Shown here in pieces: positions 36,532 through 45,230 of a stretch of 64,000 nucleotides of DNA; the first letter of the stretch is position 1; the number at the start of each line of letters is the position of its first letter. A model generated the notes under the pieces. The model worked only from the letters and a program-made list of their open reading frames with translations. It ran no database searches and was not told the origin of the DNA. The stretch spans positions 4,774,001 through 4,838,000 of the forward strand of contig NZ_CP042968.1 of assembly GCF_001693515.2 (NCBI RefSeq), read 5' to 3'. This DNA is from Bradyrhizobium paxllaeri (GTDB lineage: Bacteria > Pseudomonadota > Alphaproteobacteria > Rhizobiales > Xanthobacteraceae). The position numbers and the translations under genes were made by a program.

Positions 36532-37791
36532 TCAACTCGCCAGATACCGCTCGTACTTCCCCGCCACCACCTCATCCGCGGCGATATCCGGATCGAGCGT
36601 GTACAGATCCTGCGCGCGGCCGATGCCGCGGAGCGCATAGCGGCCGGTGGAGACGAGGTAGTTTCGCCCGGCGGCGTCGAGGCCGGCGCGGAAGGCCGAT
36701 GACATCAATAGTTCGCGGTCGACCGAGCGGCACATCGAGGCGATGCGGCTGACTTCGTTCACCGCCGGGCCCACCACGGTGAAGTCGAGCCGGTCATCGC
36801 TGCCGATATTGCCGTAGAAGACTTCGCCGACATGCAGGCCGACATGGGCCGATGTCACAGGCCGCCCCTCCGCCGTGCGGCGGGTGGTGAGCGCCTTCAT
36901 GTTGCGGCGGAAGCGATGCTCGGCGCGCAGCGCGGCGCGGTTTGCCTTCGCCATGTTCTCGTGCGTGAACATCGCCAGCACGCCGTCGCCGATCAGCTTC
37001 AGCACCTCGCCGCCGGCGTCGTGGATGGCATCGATCGAGGCCTGCGCGTAATCGTTGAGGAAGGGAATGATCTCGCCGGGATCGATGCTCTCGCTGATCG
37101 CGGTCGAGCCGCGCAGATCGGAGAACCACAGCACCGTGTTGATGCGCTCGGTGACGCCGCGCGTCATCCGTCCGCGCAGCACCTGCTCCGCGGTATCGCG
37201 CCCGAGATAGACGCGCCCCAGCGTCTTGGTGATATCGGCCTGCGCCGCGGATTTGATCGCAAGCCCCAGCACCGGCACAAGATCGCGCAGCGCCGCGAGC
37301 CCCTGCGCGCCAAAGCCCTCGTCGCGCCTTGTCACCCAATAGGAATAGACGCAATCCATCTGCCCCATGGTACCGGCCTCGCCGAACTGATGCACATAGG
37401 CTACGAGGTGCTTGTGGCCCTTGTCGGCGAGTTCGTTCACGAACTTGAACCGTTGGGCCGCGCCGTCGGCGAGGTTGATCGGCAGTTCGTCATGGCCCTG
37501 TTCGAGCATGTGATAGAAGATCGAGCTGCGCCAGGCCGCCGCGGCTTCGCCCTCATTGGTCGAGCCATATTCGAACACGTCGCTTTCGTTGGTCTCGGCA
37601 TCGTTCCAGCGGAAGCCGCGGCCCTCGAAAATCGGATGCAGCGTATCGATGAAGACCATGCCGCGCGACACATGAAGGCCTTCGGCGCGGCAGCGCTCGC
37701 AAAAGCCGCGGATCAGATCGTTTTGGGGCAGGCCTGTGAGGCCCTGGCTGACCAGCCAGTTCGTCAGGCGCAAACGGGGAGTGAGTTCCAT
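36532..37791 (-). CDS. class III adenylate/guanylate cyclase with N-terminal sensor-like domain
   Basis: 419 residues. The cyclase domain is C-terminal: the first metal Asp in VLWFSDLRGSTAISESIDPG, the second in LKLIGDGVLAMF with its purine-selecting Lys, and LDFTVVGPAVNEVSRIASM, where Thr in the second selectivity position favours ATP. Residues 1 to about 200 form a soluble domain (GMVFIDTLHPIFEGRGFRWN) found with this cyclase type in Rhizobiales; its ligand is unknown. No membrane helices. The product is likely cAMP. Confidence 0.85.
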   Translation of the reverse strand: MELTPRLRLTNWLVSQGLTGLPQNDLIRGFCERCRAEGLHVSRGMVFIDTLHPIFEGRGFRWNDAETNESDVFEYGSTNEGEAAAAWRSSIFYHMLEQGHDELPINLADGAAQRFKFVNELADKGHKHLVAYVHQFGEAGTMGQMDCVYSYWVTRRDEGFGAQGLAALRDLVPVLGLAIKSAAQADITKTLGRVYLGRDTAEQVLRGRMTRGVTERINTVLWFSDLRGSTAISESIDPGEIIPFLNDYAQASIDAIHDAGGEVLKLIGDGVLAMFTHENMAKANRAALRAEHRFRRNMKALTTRRTAEGRPVTSAHVGLHVGEVFYGNIGSDDRLDFTVVGPAVNEVSRIASMCRSVDRELLMSSAFRAGLDAAGRNYLVSTGRYALRGIGRAQDLYTLDPDIAADEVVAGKYERYLAS

Positions 37792-37838
37792 GCGCTGATT
37801 ATGCCGCGCAATCGTGACGAGTGAAAGCCTCGCGCCCT

Positions 37839-38246
37839 TCAACGTTTCGCGCGCGTCACCGCCTCGCCGTCTTCCTTGACAAAGGAATCGACGGGGTTGT
37901 CGAGCAGGTCGAGCACCAGCTCCGAAGGCCGGCACAGCCGGACGCCCTTCGATGTCACCACGATCGGCCGCTGGATCAGGATGGGATGCGCAAGCATGAC
38001 ATCGATCAGCTCGTCGTCGCTCCATTTGGGATCGGCAAGGCCGAGCTCGGCATAGGGCGTCCCCTTTTCGCGCAACAGCTCGCGCGGCGAGATGCCGAGC
38101 GCCCCGATCAATTCGACCAGCTGCGCGCGGCTCGGCGGCGTCTTCAGATATTCGATCACCTCGGGCTCCTCGCCGCTCTGCCGGATCATTGCCAGCGTGT
38201 TTCGCGAGGTGCCGCAGGCGGGGTTGTGATAGATCGTGACGGTCAT
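37839..38246 (-). CDS. arsC: arsenate reductase, glutaredoxin-dependent (ArsC/Spx fold)
   Basis: 135 residues. The catalytic Cys is in IYHNPACGTSRNTLAMIRQS at about residue 11. Further family residues are EPEVIEYLKTPPSRAQL, ELLREKGTPYAELGL and HPILIQRPIVVTSKGVRLCR. It reduces As(V) to As(III) with glutathione and glutaredoxin. The start at 38246 has GGAGG upstream and overlaps the aquaporin stop as ATGA. Last gene of the arsR-arsC-aqpS-arsC operon. Confidence 0.93.
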   Translation of the reverse strand: MTVTIYHNPACGTSRNTLAMIRQSGEEPEVIEYLKTPPSRAQLVELIGALGISPRELLREKGTPYAELGLADPKWSDDELIDVMLAHPILIQRPIVVTSKGVRLCRPSELVLDLLDNPVDSFVKEDGEAVTRAKR

Positions 38247-38938
38247 GGTCGGGCCTCCTTCGCTGCTGCCGCCTCGCCTGCCCCACGCAGCAGCCACGTC
38301 ATGAAGATCAAGGCAATCACCGCGCCGCAAAGCTCCGCTGCGATAAAGCCGGGCAGATCGGCGGGGCGAATGCCGGAGAACGTATTGGTCATCGAGCGCG
38401 CGATTGCAACGGCCGGATTGGCAAAGGACGTTGACGCGGTGAACCAATAGGCCGCGGTGATGTAGAGGCCGACCAGCCACGGCACCGCGGCGGCGTTGAA
38501 CCGGATGCCGCCGAGAATGGTGACGAGCAGGCCGAAGGCGGCGATGCCTTCGGCAAACCATTGCGCCCCGCCGGTTCGCATTTTCAGGGAGGCATCGATC
38601 AAAGGCAACGCGAACATCGCATGCGCAATGATCGTCCCCGCAATTCCACCCGCGACCTGAGCGGCCACATAGGCCACCGCATCGCGCGGCGCGAGCTCGC
38701 GCCTCAGCGCGAAGACCAGCGACACTGCCGGATTGAAATGCGCGCCCGAAACAGGCCCGAGAATGGTGATGAGAACCACCAGGATCGCGCCGGTCGGCAG
38801 CGTATTGCCAAGCAGCGCCAGCGCGACATCCTTGGTCAGGGTCTCGGCCATGATGCCGGAGCCGACCACGGTCGCAACGAGCAGCGCGGTGCCGAGCGCT
38901 TCGGCCGCGAGGCGGCGCGGCAGATCAAATTCGGACAT
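38243..38938 (-). CDS. aqpS: MIP-family channel, aquaglyceroporin (AqpS-like)
   Basis: 231 residues, six helices and two half helices with NPA motifs: SGAHFNPAVSLVFALRRE and STSFANPAVAIARSMTN. In rhizobial ars operons AqpS lets arsenite made by ArsC flow out down its gradient. Location between two arsC genes and overlap with both strongly support this role. The start codon overlaps the preceding stop (TAATG). Confidence 0.92.
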   Translation of the reverse strand: MSEFDLPRRLAAEALGTALLVATVVGSGIMAETLTKDVALALLGNTLPTGAILVVLITILGPVSGAHFNPAVSLVFALRRELAPRDAVAYVAAQVAGGIAGTIIAHAMFALPLIDASLKMRTGGAQWFAEGIAAFGLLVTILGGIRFNAAAVPWLVGLYITAAYWFTASTSFANPAVAIARSMTNTFSGIRPADLPGFIAAELCGAVIALIFMTWLLRGAGEAAAAKEARP

Positions 38939-39465
38939 TAGCTGGCCTTCTCCTGGCCTGAGGTCGAACCGTCGGTGCGGCCGATGTCGCGCAGCTTCGT
39001 CCCCAGCGACAGACGGTCGATGCTTTCCAGCGGCAGGCTGGCAAAGGCGGTAATTCGATTTTTGAGATAGCGGAAGGCCGCGACAAACGCGGCTTCCTTC
39101 TCGATGTCGGTGCCGTCAACGGCGGCCGGGTCTTCGATCCCCCAATGCGCCGTCATCGGCTGACCCGGCCACACCGGACAGGATTCACCGGCGGCGTTGT
39201 CGCAAACCGTGAAAACGAAATCCATCACGGGCGCATCGCTGCGCGCGAACTCTTCCCAGCTCTTCGAACGCAACCCGTCCGTGGGGTAGTCGAGACGATT
39301 CAGGACCTTGATCGCAAACGGATTGACCGTCCCCTTCGGCTGGCTGCCGGCGGAGTAGGCGCGAAAATGGCGGCGACCGTCCTTGCGCAGGATGGATTCC
39401 GCCAGGACGGAGCGGGCTGTATTGCCGGTGCACAGGAAAAGAACGTTGTAGATGCGCTCAGACAT
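38938..39465 (-). CDS. arsC: arsenate reductase, low-molecular-weight phosphatase type
   Basis: 175 residues. The P-loop is LFLCTGNTARSVLAESIL, with the catalytic Cys near residue 12. Later parts are FRAYSAGSQPKGTVNPFA and DFVFTVCDNAAGESCPVWPG, with the Cys residues used for redox relay. It is a second, unrelated arsenate reductase in the same operon as the Spx-fold ArsC. Its ribosome binding site GGAGGAAA lies inside the end of arsR, which it overlaps by 8 bases. Confidence 0.93.
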   Translation of the reverse strand: MSERIYNVLFLCTGNTARSVLAESILRKDGRRHFRAYSAGSQPKGTVNPFAIKVLNRLDYPTDGLRSKSWEEFARSDAPVMDFVFTVCDNAAGESCPVWPGQPMTAHWGIEDPAAVDGTDIEKEAAFVAAFRYLKNRITAFASLPLESIDRLSLGTKLRDIGRTDGSTSGQEKAS

Positions 39466-39820
39466 GCGCTTTCCTCCTCGACTTCGGGGGACAACACGGC
39501 GTGAGGTCTGCAATCAGCGGGCCGCAGATTTCCGGGCGACCGTGGCAACAATCCCTGAGCATGAACAGCACCACGGACTGAAAGGCCTTCAGATCGGCGC
39601 GATAAACAATCGAGCGGCTGAAACGCCGCGCCGTCACCAGCCCGGCCCGCGACAGGATCGCCAGATGCGACGACATGGTGTTTTGCGGCACGGCGAGCGC
39701 CTTGGCGATGTCGCCGGCGGCCAGCCCCTCCGGCTCGTGTTTCGCCAGCAGGCGAAACACGTCGAGCCGGGTCGATTGCGCCAGCGCCGCCAGCGCCAGA
39801 ATGGCTTGCTCGGATTCCAT
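39458..39820 (-). CDS. arsR: ArsR-family transcriptional repressor (first gene of ars operon)
   Basis: 120 residues. Winged helix: ALAALAQSTRLDVFRLLAKH, recognition region LAVPQNTMSSHLAILSRAGL and wing VTARRFSRSIVYRAD. A C-terminal Cys cluster (RDCCHGRPEICGP and LTPCCPP) is the likely As(III) site, unlike the classic CVC in the recognition helix. An A/T-rich palindrome directly before the start is its likely operator. Confidence 0.92.
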   Translation of the reverse strand: MESEQAILALAALAQSTRLDVFRLLAKHEPEGLAAGDIAKALAVPQNTMSSHLAILSRAGLVTARRFSRSIVYRADLKAFQSVVLFMLRDCCHGRPEICGPLIADLTPCCPPKSRRKAHV

Positions 39821-39828
39821 ATATCTGG

Positions 39829-39890
39829 ATATATCGATATATGGCCGCATCGTCAACGGATTCAGACTTCATATTTCGATAATTCTGGAA
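39829..39890. promoter_or_regulatory. ArsR operator region between the divergent arsR genes
   Basis: A 14-bp palindrome ATATATCGATATAT (39829-39842) lies 9 bases upstream of arsR on the minus strand. A second element, TATTTCGATAATTCTGG (39872-39888), lies upstream of the other arsR gene and recurs as TATTTCGATATTTCTAG at 40272-40288 (15 of 17 identical). Both look like ArsR binding sites in a bidirectional promoter. Confidence 0.6.
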
Positions 39891-39931
39891 ATACCGTTGA
39901 CGAGCCGCAACCTCCATGTCATGATCCCCTC

Positions 39932-40249
39932 ATGAAACTCGACGACGCCGCCGCCCATCTGGAAGCGCTGGGTAATCCAACCCGGCTGAAAATCTACCGC
40001 GCGCTGATCCGCGCCGGCGGCGCCGGGCTTGCCGTCGGCCGGCTGCAGGAGAAATTGAAAATCGCGCCCTCCACCCTCTCCCATCACATCAAGGCGCTGG
40101 TGGTGGTGGGGCTGGTCACCCAGGTACGCGATGCCACCACGCTGATCTGCCACGCCAACTATGAGGTGATGCGGGAGCTGGTGGGTTTTCTCGTTGCCGA
40201 ATGCTGCACCGAAAGTGCTGAGACCAAGGACGCCAAGACCGCGGCCTGA
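39932..40249 (+). CDS. arsR: second ArsR-family regulator
   Basis: 105 residues. Winged helix: HLEALGNPTRLKIYRALIRA, recognition region LKIAPSTLSHHIKALVVVGL, wing VTQVRDATTLICHAN. C-terminal metal ligands may be AECCTESAE. It starts the plus-strand half of the island (arsR - flavoprotein - MFS - MFS) and is divergent from the other arsR. It is clearly different in sequence from it. Confidence 0.9.
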   Translation: MKLDDAAAHLEALGNPTRLKIYRALIRAGGAGLAVGRLQEKLKIAPSTLSHHIKALVVVGLVTQVRDATTLICHANYEVMRELVGFLVAECCTESAETKDAKTAA

Positions 40250-40271
40250 ATGCTGCGTTTTTATCGACCCC

Positions 40272-40288
40272 TATTTCGATATTTCTAG
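40272..40288 (+). promoter_or_regulatory. ArsR-type operator upstream of the flavoprotein gene
   Basis: TATTTCGATATTTCTAG, 15 of 17 bases identical to 39872-39888. It lies 18 bases before the ATG at 40306 and just before the ribosome binding site GGGAGGAGAG, so an additional regulated promoter may start here. Confidence 0.5.
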
Positions 40289-40305
40289 TTTTATGGGAGG
40301 AGAGC

Positions 40306-41670
40306 ATGAGCGGAGCCAAGACGGTAGCCATCATCGGAGCCGGGCCGGTCGGCCTCGCCGCCGCAGCCCATGTGCTGGAGCGCGGGCTGGAGCCGATCGT
40401 GCTGGAGGCCGGAGACAGTGTCGGCCACGCCATGCGGCAGTGGGGTCACGTCCAGCTGTTCTCGCCCTGGGAATACAATGTCGACAAGGCAGCGGCGCGC
40501 CTGCTCGCGGCGGCGGGCTGGAATTCGCCCGAGCCAGACCAGTATCCGACTGGCGCGGAGATGGTTGAACACTACCTCGAACCGCTCGCCGGCAATACCG
40601 CGCTGAAATCCCGCATTCAGACCTCGAGCCGCGTCACCGGCATCAGCCGAACCGGCTTCGACAGGATGAAGACCAACGGCCGCGAAAAGGCGCCGTTCGA
40701 AATCCGCTATCAGAACGGTCTGGGTCCGAAGGTCGTCAAGGCCGATGCTGTCATCGACGCCTCCGGCACCTGGCATGTGCCGAACCCGGCGGGCGCCAAT
40801 GGCCTCCCCGCCATCGGCGAACCCGAGACGTCCAACCGGATCGCTTATGGCATGCCCGACGTTTTGGGCAGGGAACGCGCGCGCTATGCCGGCAAGACCG
40901 TCGCGGTGCTGGGCGCGGGGCATTCGGCGATCGGCACGCTGACCGATCTGGCGAAACTTGCACAGGAGGTGCCGGGCACCGCGCCGATCTGGCTGCTGCG
41001 CGGCAGCGATCCCGCCAAGGCGTTCGGCGGCGGCGCCAACGACAAGCTGACAGCGCGCGGCGAACTCGGTGCGGCCTTTGCCGCGCTGGTGACCGCAGGC
41101 CGGATCAAGGTGGAAAGCGAGTTTCGTGTGTCGCATCTGATCGCCGACGGCCCTCGCCTCATCGTCGGCGCTATCTCCGCCTGCTCGGCGCGGCAGGTCG
41201 TGGTCGACGAGTTGATCGTCGCAACCGGTTTCCGGCCGGATCTCGATTTCGTCCGCGAGCTTCGCATCCGGCTCGATTCCGCGATCGAATGTCCGGTGGC
41301 GCTGGCGCCGCTGATCGATCCCAATATTCACAGTTGCGGCACAGTACGCCCGCACGGCGCCCGTGAGCTGGCGCAGGACGAGCCGGGCTTCTACTTCGCC
41401 GGCATCAAATCTTACGGCCGCGCGCCGACCTTCCTGATGCTCACCGGCTACGAACAGGTGCGCTCGATTGCCGCCGACATCGCCGGCGACCGAGCCGCCG
41501 CCGAGCGGGTCGAACTGGTGCTGCCCGAGACCGGAGTTTGCAGCCGTTCGCTCGCGCCAGATGCCAGCAATTGCTGCGGCGGCCCTGCATTATCGGATGT
41601 TGACGCTTGTTGCGTCGCGGATGAAAAAGCAAAGCAGCAAGGCAAGACGGGATGCGGTTGCGCATCCTGA
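40306..41670 (+). CDS. ArsO-like FAD/NAD(P)-dependent monooxygenase with Cys-rich tail
   Basis: 454 residues. The FAD Rossmann motif is VAIIGAGPVGLAAAAHVLE at about 7-25, the NAD(P) motif VAVLGAGHSAIGTLTDLA at about 200, and a flavin-monooxygenase-like VVDELIVATGFRPDLDFV. The last about 50 residues are Cys-rich (SNCCGGPALSDVDACCVADE and GKTGCGCAS) and could bind As(III). Position in the ars island supports a role in arsenical oxidation or handling. The ribosome binding site GGGAGGAGAG is strong. It overlaps the next gene by 19 bases. Confidence 0.82.
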   Translation: MSGAKTVAIIGAGPVGLAAAAHVLERGLEPIVLEAGDSVGHAMRQWGHVQLFSPWEYNVDKAAARLLAAAGWNSPEPDQYPTGAEMVEHYLEPLAGNTALKSRIQTSSRVTGISRTGFDRMKTNGREKAPFEIRYQNGLGPKVVKADAVIDASGTWHVPNPAGANGLPAIGEPETSNRIAYGMPDVLGRERARYAGKTVAVLGAGHSAIGTLTDLAKLAQEVPGTAPIWLLRGSDPAKAFGGGANDKLTARGELGAAFAALVTAGRIKVESEFRVSHLIADGPRLIVGAISACSARQVVVDELIVATGFRPDLDFVRELRIRLDSAIECPVALAPLIDPNIHSCGTVRPHGARELAQDEPGFYFAGIKSYGRAPTFLMLTGYEQVRSIAADIAGDRAAAERVELVLPETGVCSRSLAPDASNCCGGPALSDVDACCVADEKAKQQGKTGCGCAS

Positions 41671-42890
41671 AACAGGGAGTGAACGGAATCTCGCTGGAAG
41701 GTCGATCCGTCATTGTCGCGATGTGCGTGGGGCAACTCGGCAGCCTGCTTCCGCACGTCGTCGTGCCCTCGATTCTGGCCGCATTCCTGATCCCGGAATG
41801 GCATCTGAGCGGCGCGCAAGCCGGCCTGCTGGCGGGCTCGGGCGCTGCCGGCTACATGCTGACCGTGCCGGTGCTGGCGACGCTCACCGATCGCATCGAT
41901 GCGCGCAAGATCCTGATCGCGGGCTCGGCGGTCAGCGCGCTCGGCACGCTGCTGTTCGGCGCCTTCGCCACCGGCCTGTGGTCGGGCGTCCTCTTCAACG
42001 CGATTGCCGGCATCGGCTTTGCCGGCGCCTACATGCCCGGGCTCAAGGCGCTGACGGACCGGCTCGCACCGGGCGATTCGTCCCGCGCGATCACGCTGTA
42101 CACGTCGAGTTTCTCGTTCGGCGTCGGTATGTCATTCCTGGTTTCGCAGCTCGTGGCCGAAGCCTGGGGTTGGCGTAGCGCGTTCTTTGTGACCGCCACC
42201 GGGCCGCTCATCATGCTCACGGTCTGCTTCCTGTTGCGGCCGGTCGAGCCAAAACCGGCGTCGGGGCGGCTTCTGGATTTTGGTCCGGTGTTCCAGAACC
42301 GGAAAGCCATGGGCTTTGTGCTCGGCTACGGTGCGCACTGTTTCGAGCTGTATGGCATCAGGACCTGGATCGTGGCGTTCTGGACCTTTGTCGCCGCGAG
42401 AAATTCCGACGCGCCGATCCTGACACCGATCGTGGTCAGCGTTGTGTTCTCGCTTCTTGCCATGCCCGCGAGCATACTCGGTAACGAATTCGCGCTCCGG
42501 TTCGGCCGTCACCGCGCCATCACGGCCGTCATGCTCGCCTCCGCCGCCGTGGCACTCCTGATCGGCTTCTTCGCCGACAAGTCGCCGTGGATGCTGCTGC
42601 CCCTGATCCTCATCTATGCCATCACGGTGCCTGCTGATTCAGGCGCGTTGACCTCGGGCATGTCGATGGCGGCGGACCCGAGCTATCGTGGCGCGACCAT
42701 GGCGATGCATTCCACCGTCGGCTTCAGCCTGTCCGCGCTTGGCGCGTGGGCGCTGGGTGTCGCGCTGGATGCGACCGGCGGTCCGCAGAGCGCGTCGGCA
42801 TGGATGGCCGCCTTCTCGGTGCTGGCCGCCGGCATCCTGCTCGGCCCGCTGGCGCTGATGTGGTCGAGGAAAGAGATGCGACAATCGTGA
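41652..42890 (+). CDS. MFS transporter in the ars island
   Basis: 412 residues with 12 predicted helices. MFS signature A is LATLTDRIDARKILIAGSAV, and helix 4-5 has GFAGAYMPGLKALTDRLAPG. It overlaps the flavoprotein gene (19 bases) and the next MFS gene (GTGA), so all three are one translation-coupled unit. A role in arsenical efflux is inferred from context. The exact start is uncertain; a GTG at 41682 with AGGG upstream is also possible. Confidence 0.8.
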   Translation: MRLRILKQGVNGISLEGRSVIVAMCVGQLGSLLPHVVVPSILAAFLIPEWHLSGAQAGLLAGSGAAGYMLTVPVLATLTDRIDARKILIAGSAVSALGTLLFGAFATGLWSGVLFNAIAGIGFAGAYMPGLKALTDRLAPGDSSRAITLYTSSFSFGVGMSFLVSQLVAEAWGWRSAFFVTATGPLIMLTVCFLLRPVEPKPASGRLLDFGPVFQNRKAMGFVLGYGAHCFELYGIRTWIVAFWTFVAARNSDAPILTPIVVSVVFSLLAMPASILGNEFALRFGRHRAITAVMLASAAVALLIGFFADKSPWMLLPLILIYAITVPADSGALTSGMSMAADPSYRGATMAMHSTVGFSLSALGAWALGVALDATGGPQSASAWMAAFSVLAAGILLGPLALMWSRKEMRQS

Positions 42891-44041
42891 ACCAGCTTCC
42901 CATCATTTTGGCCCTCGGCACGACGCAGACGCTGGCCTGGGCGTCGAGCTATTACCTGCCGGCGATCCTCGCCGATCCCATCGCGCGCGATCTCGGCGTT
43001 TCCTCAAGCTGGGTGTTTGGCGCGTTCTCGGCATCGTTGGTGCTCTCCGCCCTGCTCGCCCCACGGATCGGACGTCAGATTGATCTCGTTGGCGGCAGAC
43101 CTGTGCTGTCGATGTCGAATCTGATGCTGGCGGCGGGTCTCGTGCTGCTCGGCATGAGCACATCGATCCCGCTCATGATCGTCGCCTGGCTCCTGCTCGG
43201 CATCGGCATGACCGCAGGCCTGTACGACGCCGCCTTTGCCGCGCTTGGACGCATCTATGGCGATTCGGCCCGCCGCGCGATCACCGGCATCACGCTGCTG
43301 GCCGGCTTTGCCTCGACGGTCGGATGGCCGCTATCGGCGTGGGGCCTGGAGACCATCGGCTGGCGCAACACCTGCTTTGCCTGGGCGGCGGCCCATATCC
43401 TGATCGGCCTGCCGATCAATTTGCTGATGCTGCCGGCGGTGAAGGGCGCGAAAGCCGCGGTGGCGGCGGCCGTCAAGCCGCATATTCCCATCGACCGGAC
43501 CATGATCGTGCTGGCGTTCGTATTTGCCGCGGCCTGGACCGTCACCGGCGCGATGGCGGCGCATCTGCCGCGCATCATGGAAGCGGCCGGCGCGACCACC
43601 GCGCAGGCGGTGTTTGCCGGCGCGTTGATCGGCCCCGCGCAGGTGGCCGCACGGATCTTCGAGGCGGGCTTTCTTAGCCGCTACCATCCGCTGGTCTCGA
43701 CCAAGCTCGCCTGCATCACGAATCCCATCGGCGCTGTTATCCTGGGGCTGGCGGGCGGCGGCGCGGCCAGCGTGTTCGCGGTCTTTTACGGCTCGGGCAA
43801 CGGCATCCTGACGATTGCACGCGGCACGCTGCCGCTGGCAATCTTCGGCCCCGAGAATTACGGCTATCGCCTCGGCATCATCGGGGCGCCGGCGCGGATG
43901 GCGCAGGCGGCAGCACCGCTGCTGTTCGGGCTATTGATCGAGGCCATGGGCGCGCGGGTGCTGATCGTCTCCTCCGCGCTCAGCATCGCAGCGCTGCTGG
44001 CGCTGTTCCTGCTGCGGAAAGGACCGCGGACAGAGACCTGA
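42887..44041 (+). CDS. second MFS transporter in the ars island (ArsK-like)
   Basis: 384 residues with 12 predicted helices, starting GTG at 42887 (VNQLPIILALGTTQTLAWAS) with a GTGA overlap to the previous stop. Segments LADPIARDLGVSSSWVFGAF and AALGRIYGDSARRAITGITL are typical of the MFS subgroup common in rhizobial ars operons, one member of which (ArsK) exports trivalent arsenicals. No arsB or acr3 is seen in the island, so this may be the main exporter. Substrate is inference. Confidence 0.8.
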   Translation: MNQLPIILALGTTQTLAWASSYYLPAILADPIARDLGVSSSWVFGAFSASLVLSALLAPRIGRQIDLVGGRPVLSMSNLMLAAGLVLLGMSTSIPLMIVAWLLLGIGMTAGLYDAAFAALGRIYGDSARRAITGITLLAGFASTVGWPLSAWGLETIGWRNTCFAWAAAHILIGLPINLLMLPAVKGAKAAVAAAVKPHIPIDRTMIVLAFVFAAAWTVTGAMAAHLPRIMEAAGATTAQAVFAGALIGPAQVAARIFEAGFLSRYHPLVSTKLACITNPIGAVILGLAGGGAASVFAVFYGSGNGILTIARGTLPLAIFGPENYGYRLGIIGAPARMAQAAAPLLFGLLIEAMGARVLIVSSALSIAALLALFLLRKGPRTET

Positions 44042-44070
44042 GGAAGGCTAATCCTGGCGGTACAAAACTA

Positions 44071-44943
44071 TCAGGCCGCTTCCGATGTCGCGATCCATAT
44101 CCCCGCAAACACCGCGATCAGTCCGATGACGAGATTTGGCGTAATCGGTTCGCCGACAAGCTGGGTGGCGAGCAGCCCCGCGGCGATCGGGTTGACGGTC
44201 ATGGTATTGGCGACGCGCGTCGGCGAGGCCCGCTCCAGCGCCAGTACCCACAGGATGAACGCCAGCGCGCCGCCGGCGACGCCGAGATAGATGCCCGCGA
44301 TCCATTGAGGCGTGCCGAATCCATTCAAGGCCGCGATGCTGCCGGTGAACAAGCCGACCAGGATCAGCGCCGCAGCGCCGGTGCCCATCCCCACGGTGAG
44401 AAAGCCGAGCGCGCTGGAGCGGCGGATGAACGGGCGGGACCACACATTGTAGAACGCCATGCACAGCACCGCGCCCGTCATGATCAGTTCGCCTCGCCAC
44501 GCCCCCGCCGGCGCCGCCGCAAGCCCGGAGGCGAGTGCTGCGACGACACCGAGCACGGCGACGCACACGCCGATCGTTTTCCGCTTCGTCAGCGGCTCAA
44601 TGCCGAGCAGCGCCCCCACCACCATGGTCTGCAGCGGCAACGTCGCCAGCGCGAGCGAGGCGCGCGCCGCGGTCGTGAACGTCATCGCGATGTTATAGAA
44701 AACGAAAAACACGCCGAAGAACGCAAAGCCGAGCGCGGCGACCGCGGGCCAGTCTTCCCGCTGCGGCCATCTCGCCCTGAGCAGCAATGCCGCCGGCAGC
44801 ACGCAGAGAAAGCCGATACCCCAGCGCAGGATGGAGAGCGTGATCGGATCGGCATTGCCGGCGAGATAACGCGTGATCGCGGCCGCGCTGCCACCGAGGC
44901 AACTCGAGACCAGTGCGATGGCAACGCCGACCCATTCGCTCAA
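44071..44943 (-). CDS. DMT superfamily (EamA) transporter
   Basis: About 290 residues with ten predicted helices and two EamA repeats (LGGSAAAITRYLAGNADPIT ... FFVFYNIAMTFTTAARASLA; second repeat LCMAFYNVWSRPFIRRSSAL ... IAAGLLATQLVGEPITPNLV). Probably a metabolite exporter. I prefer a TTG start at 44943 (LSEWVGVAIALVSS), as the 32 codons upstream to an ATG at 45039 do not look like a membrane protein start. It is convergent with the MFS gene of the ars island. Confidence 0.8.
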   Translation of the reverse strand: MSEWVGVAIALVSSCLGGSAAAITRYLAGNADPITLSILRWGIGFLCVLPAALLLRARWPQREDWPAVAALGFAFFGVFFVFYNIAMTFTTAARASLALATLPLQTMVVGALLGIEPLTKRKTIGVCVAVLGVVAALASGLAAAPAGAWRGELIMTGAVLCMAFYNVWSRPFIRRSSALGFLTVGMGTGAAALILVGLFTGSIAALNGFGTPQWIAGIYLGVAGGALAFILWVLALERASPTRVANTMTVNPIAAGLLATQLVGEPITPNLVIGLIAVFAGIWIATSEAA

Positions 44944-45230
44944 TGTTGCCCCCGTCTTCGCGCTCGGCCGCGTGGACAAGATGCGCCTTGCACGACGCCA
45001 GAGCAAATGGCGGCAAGTGTCAGCAGAACGATCGGCCAACTACACCTTCCGCGTGTATCGTCTGGCTCTACCTCCACACCTGCAAATTACGCCTCAATCC
45101 ATTCCAAAATTTCAATCAATTGCACCGAACCGGCATAGCACGCTGTCAAGAAGTTTTTGTCATGAGGACAATAGCCGGAACTCGTTACCGGTGGTTTCGG
45201 ATGAAGCTCCCAGGCGCTGTGGAATCGACA

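Noticed and set aside
37839..44041. Arsenic island as a transposon
   Set aside because: No transposase, integrase or terminal repeats were seen at either edge, so mobility cannot be claimed.
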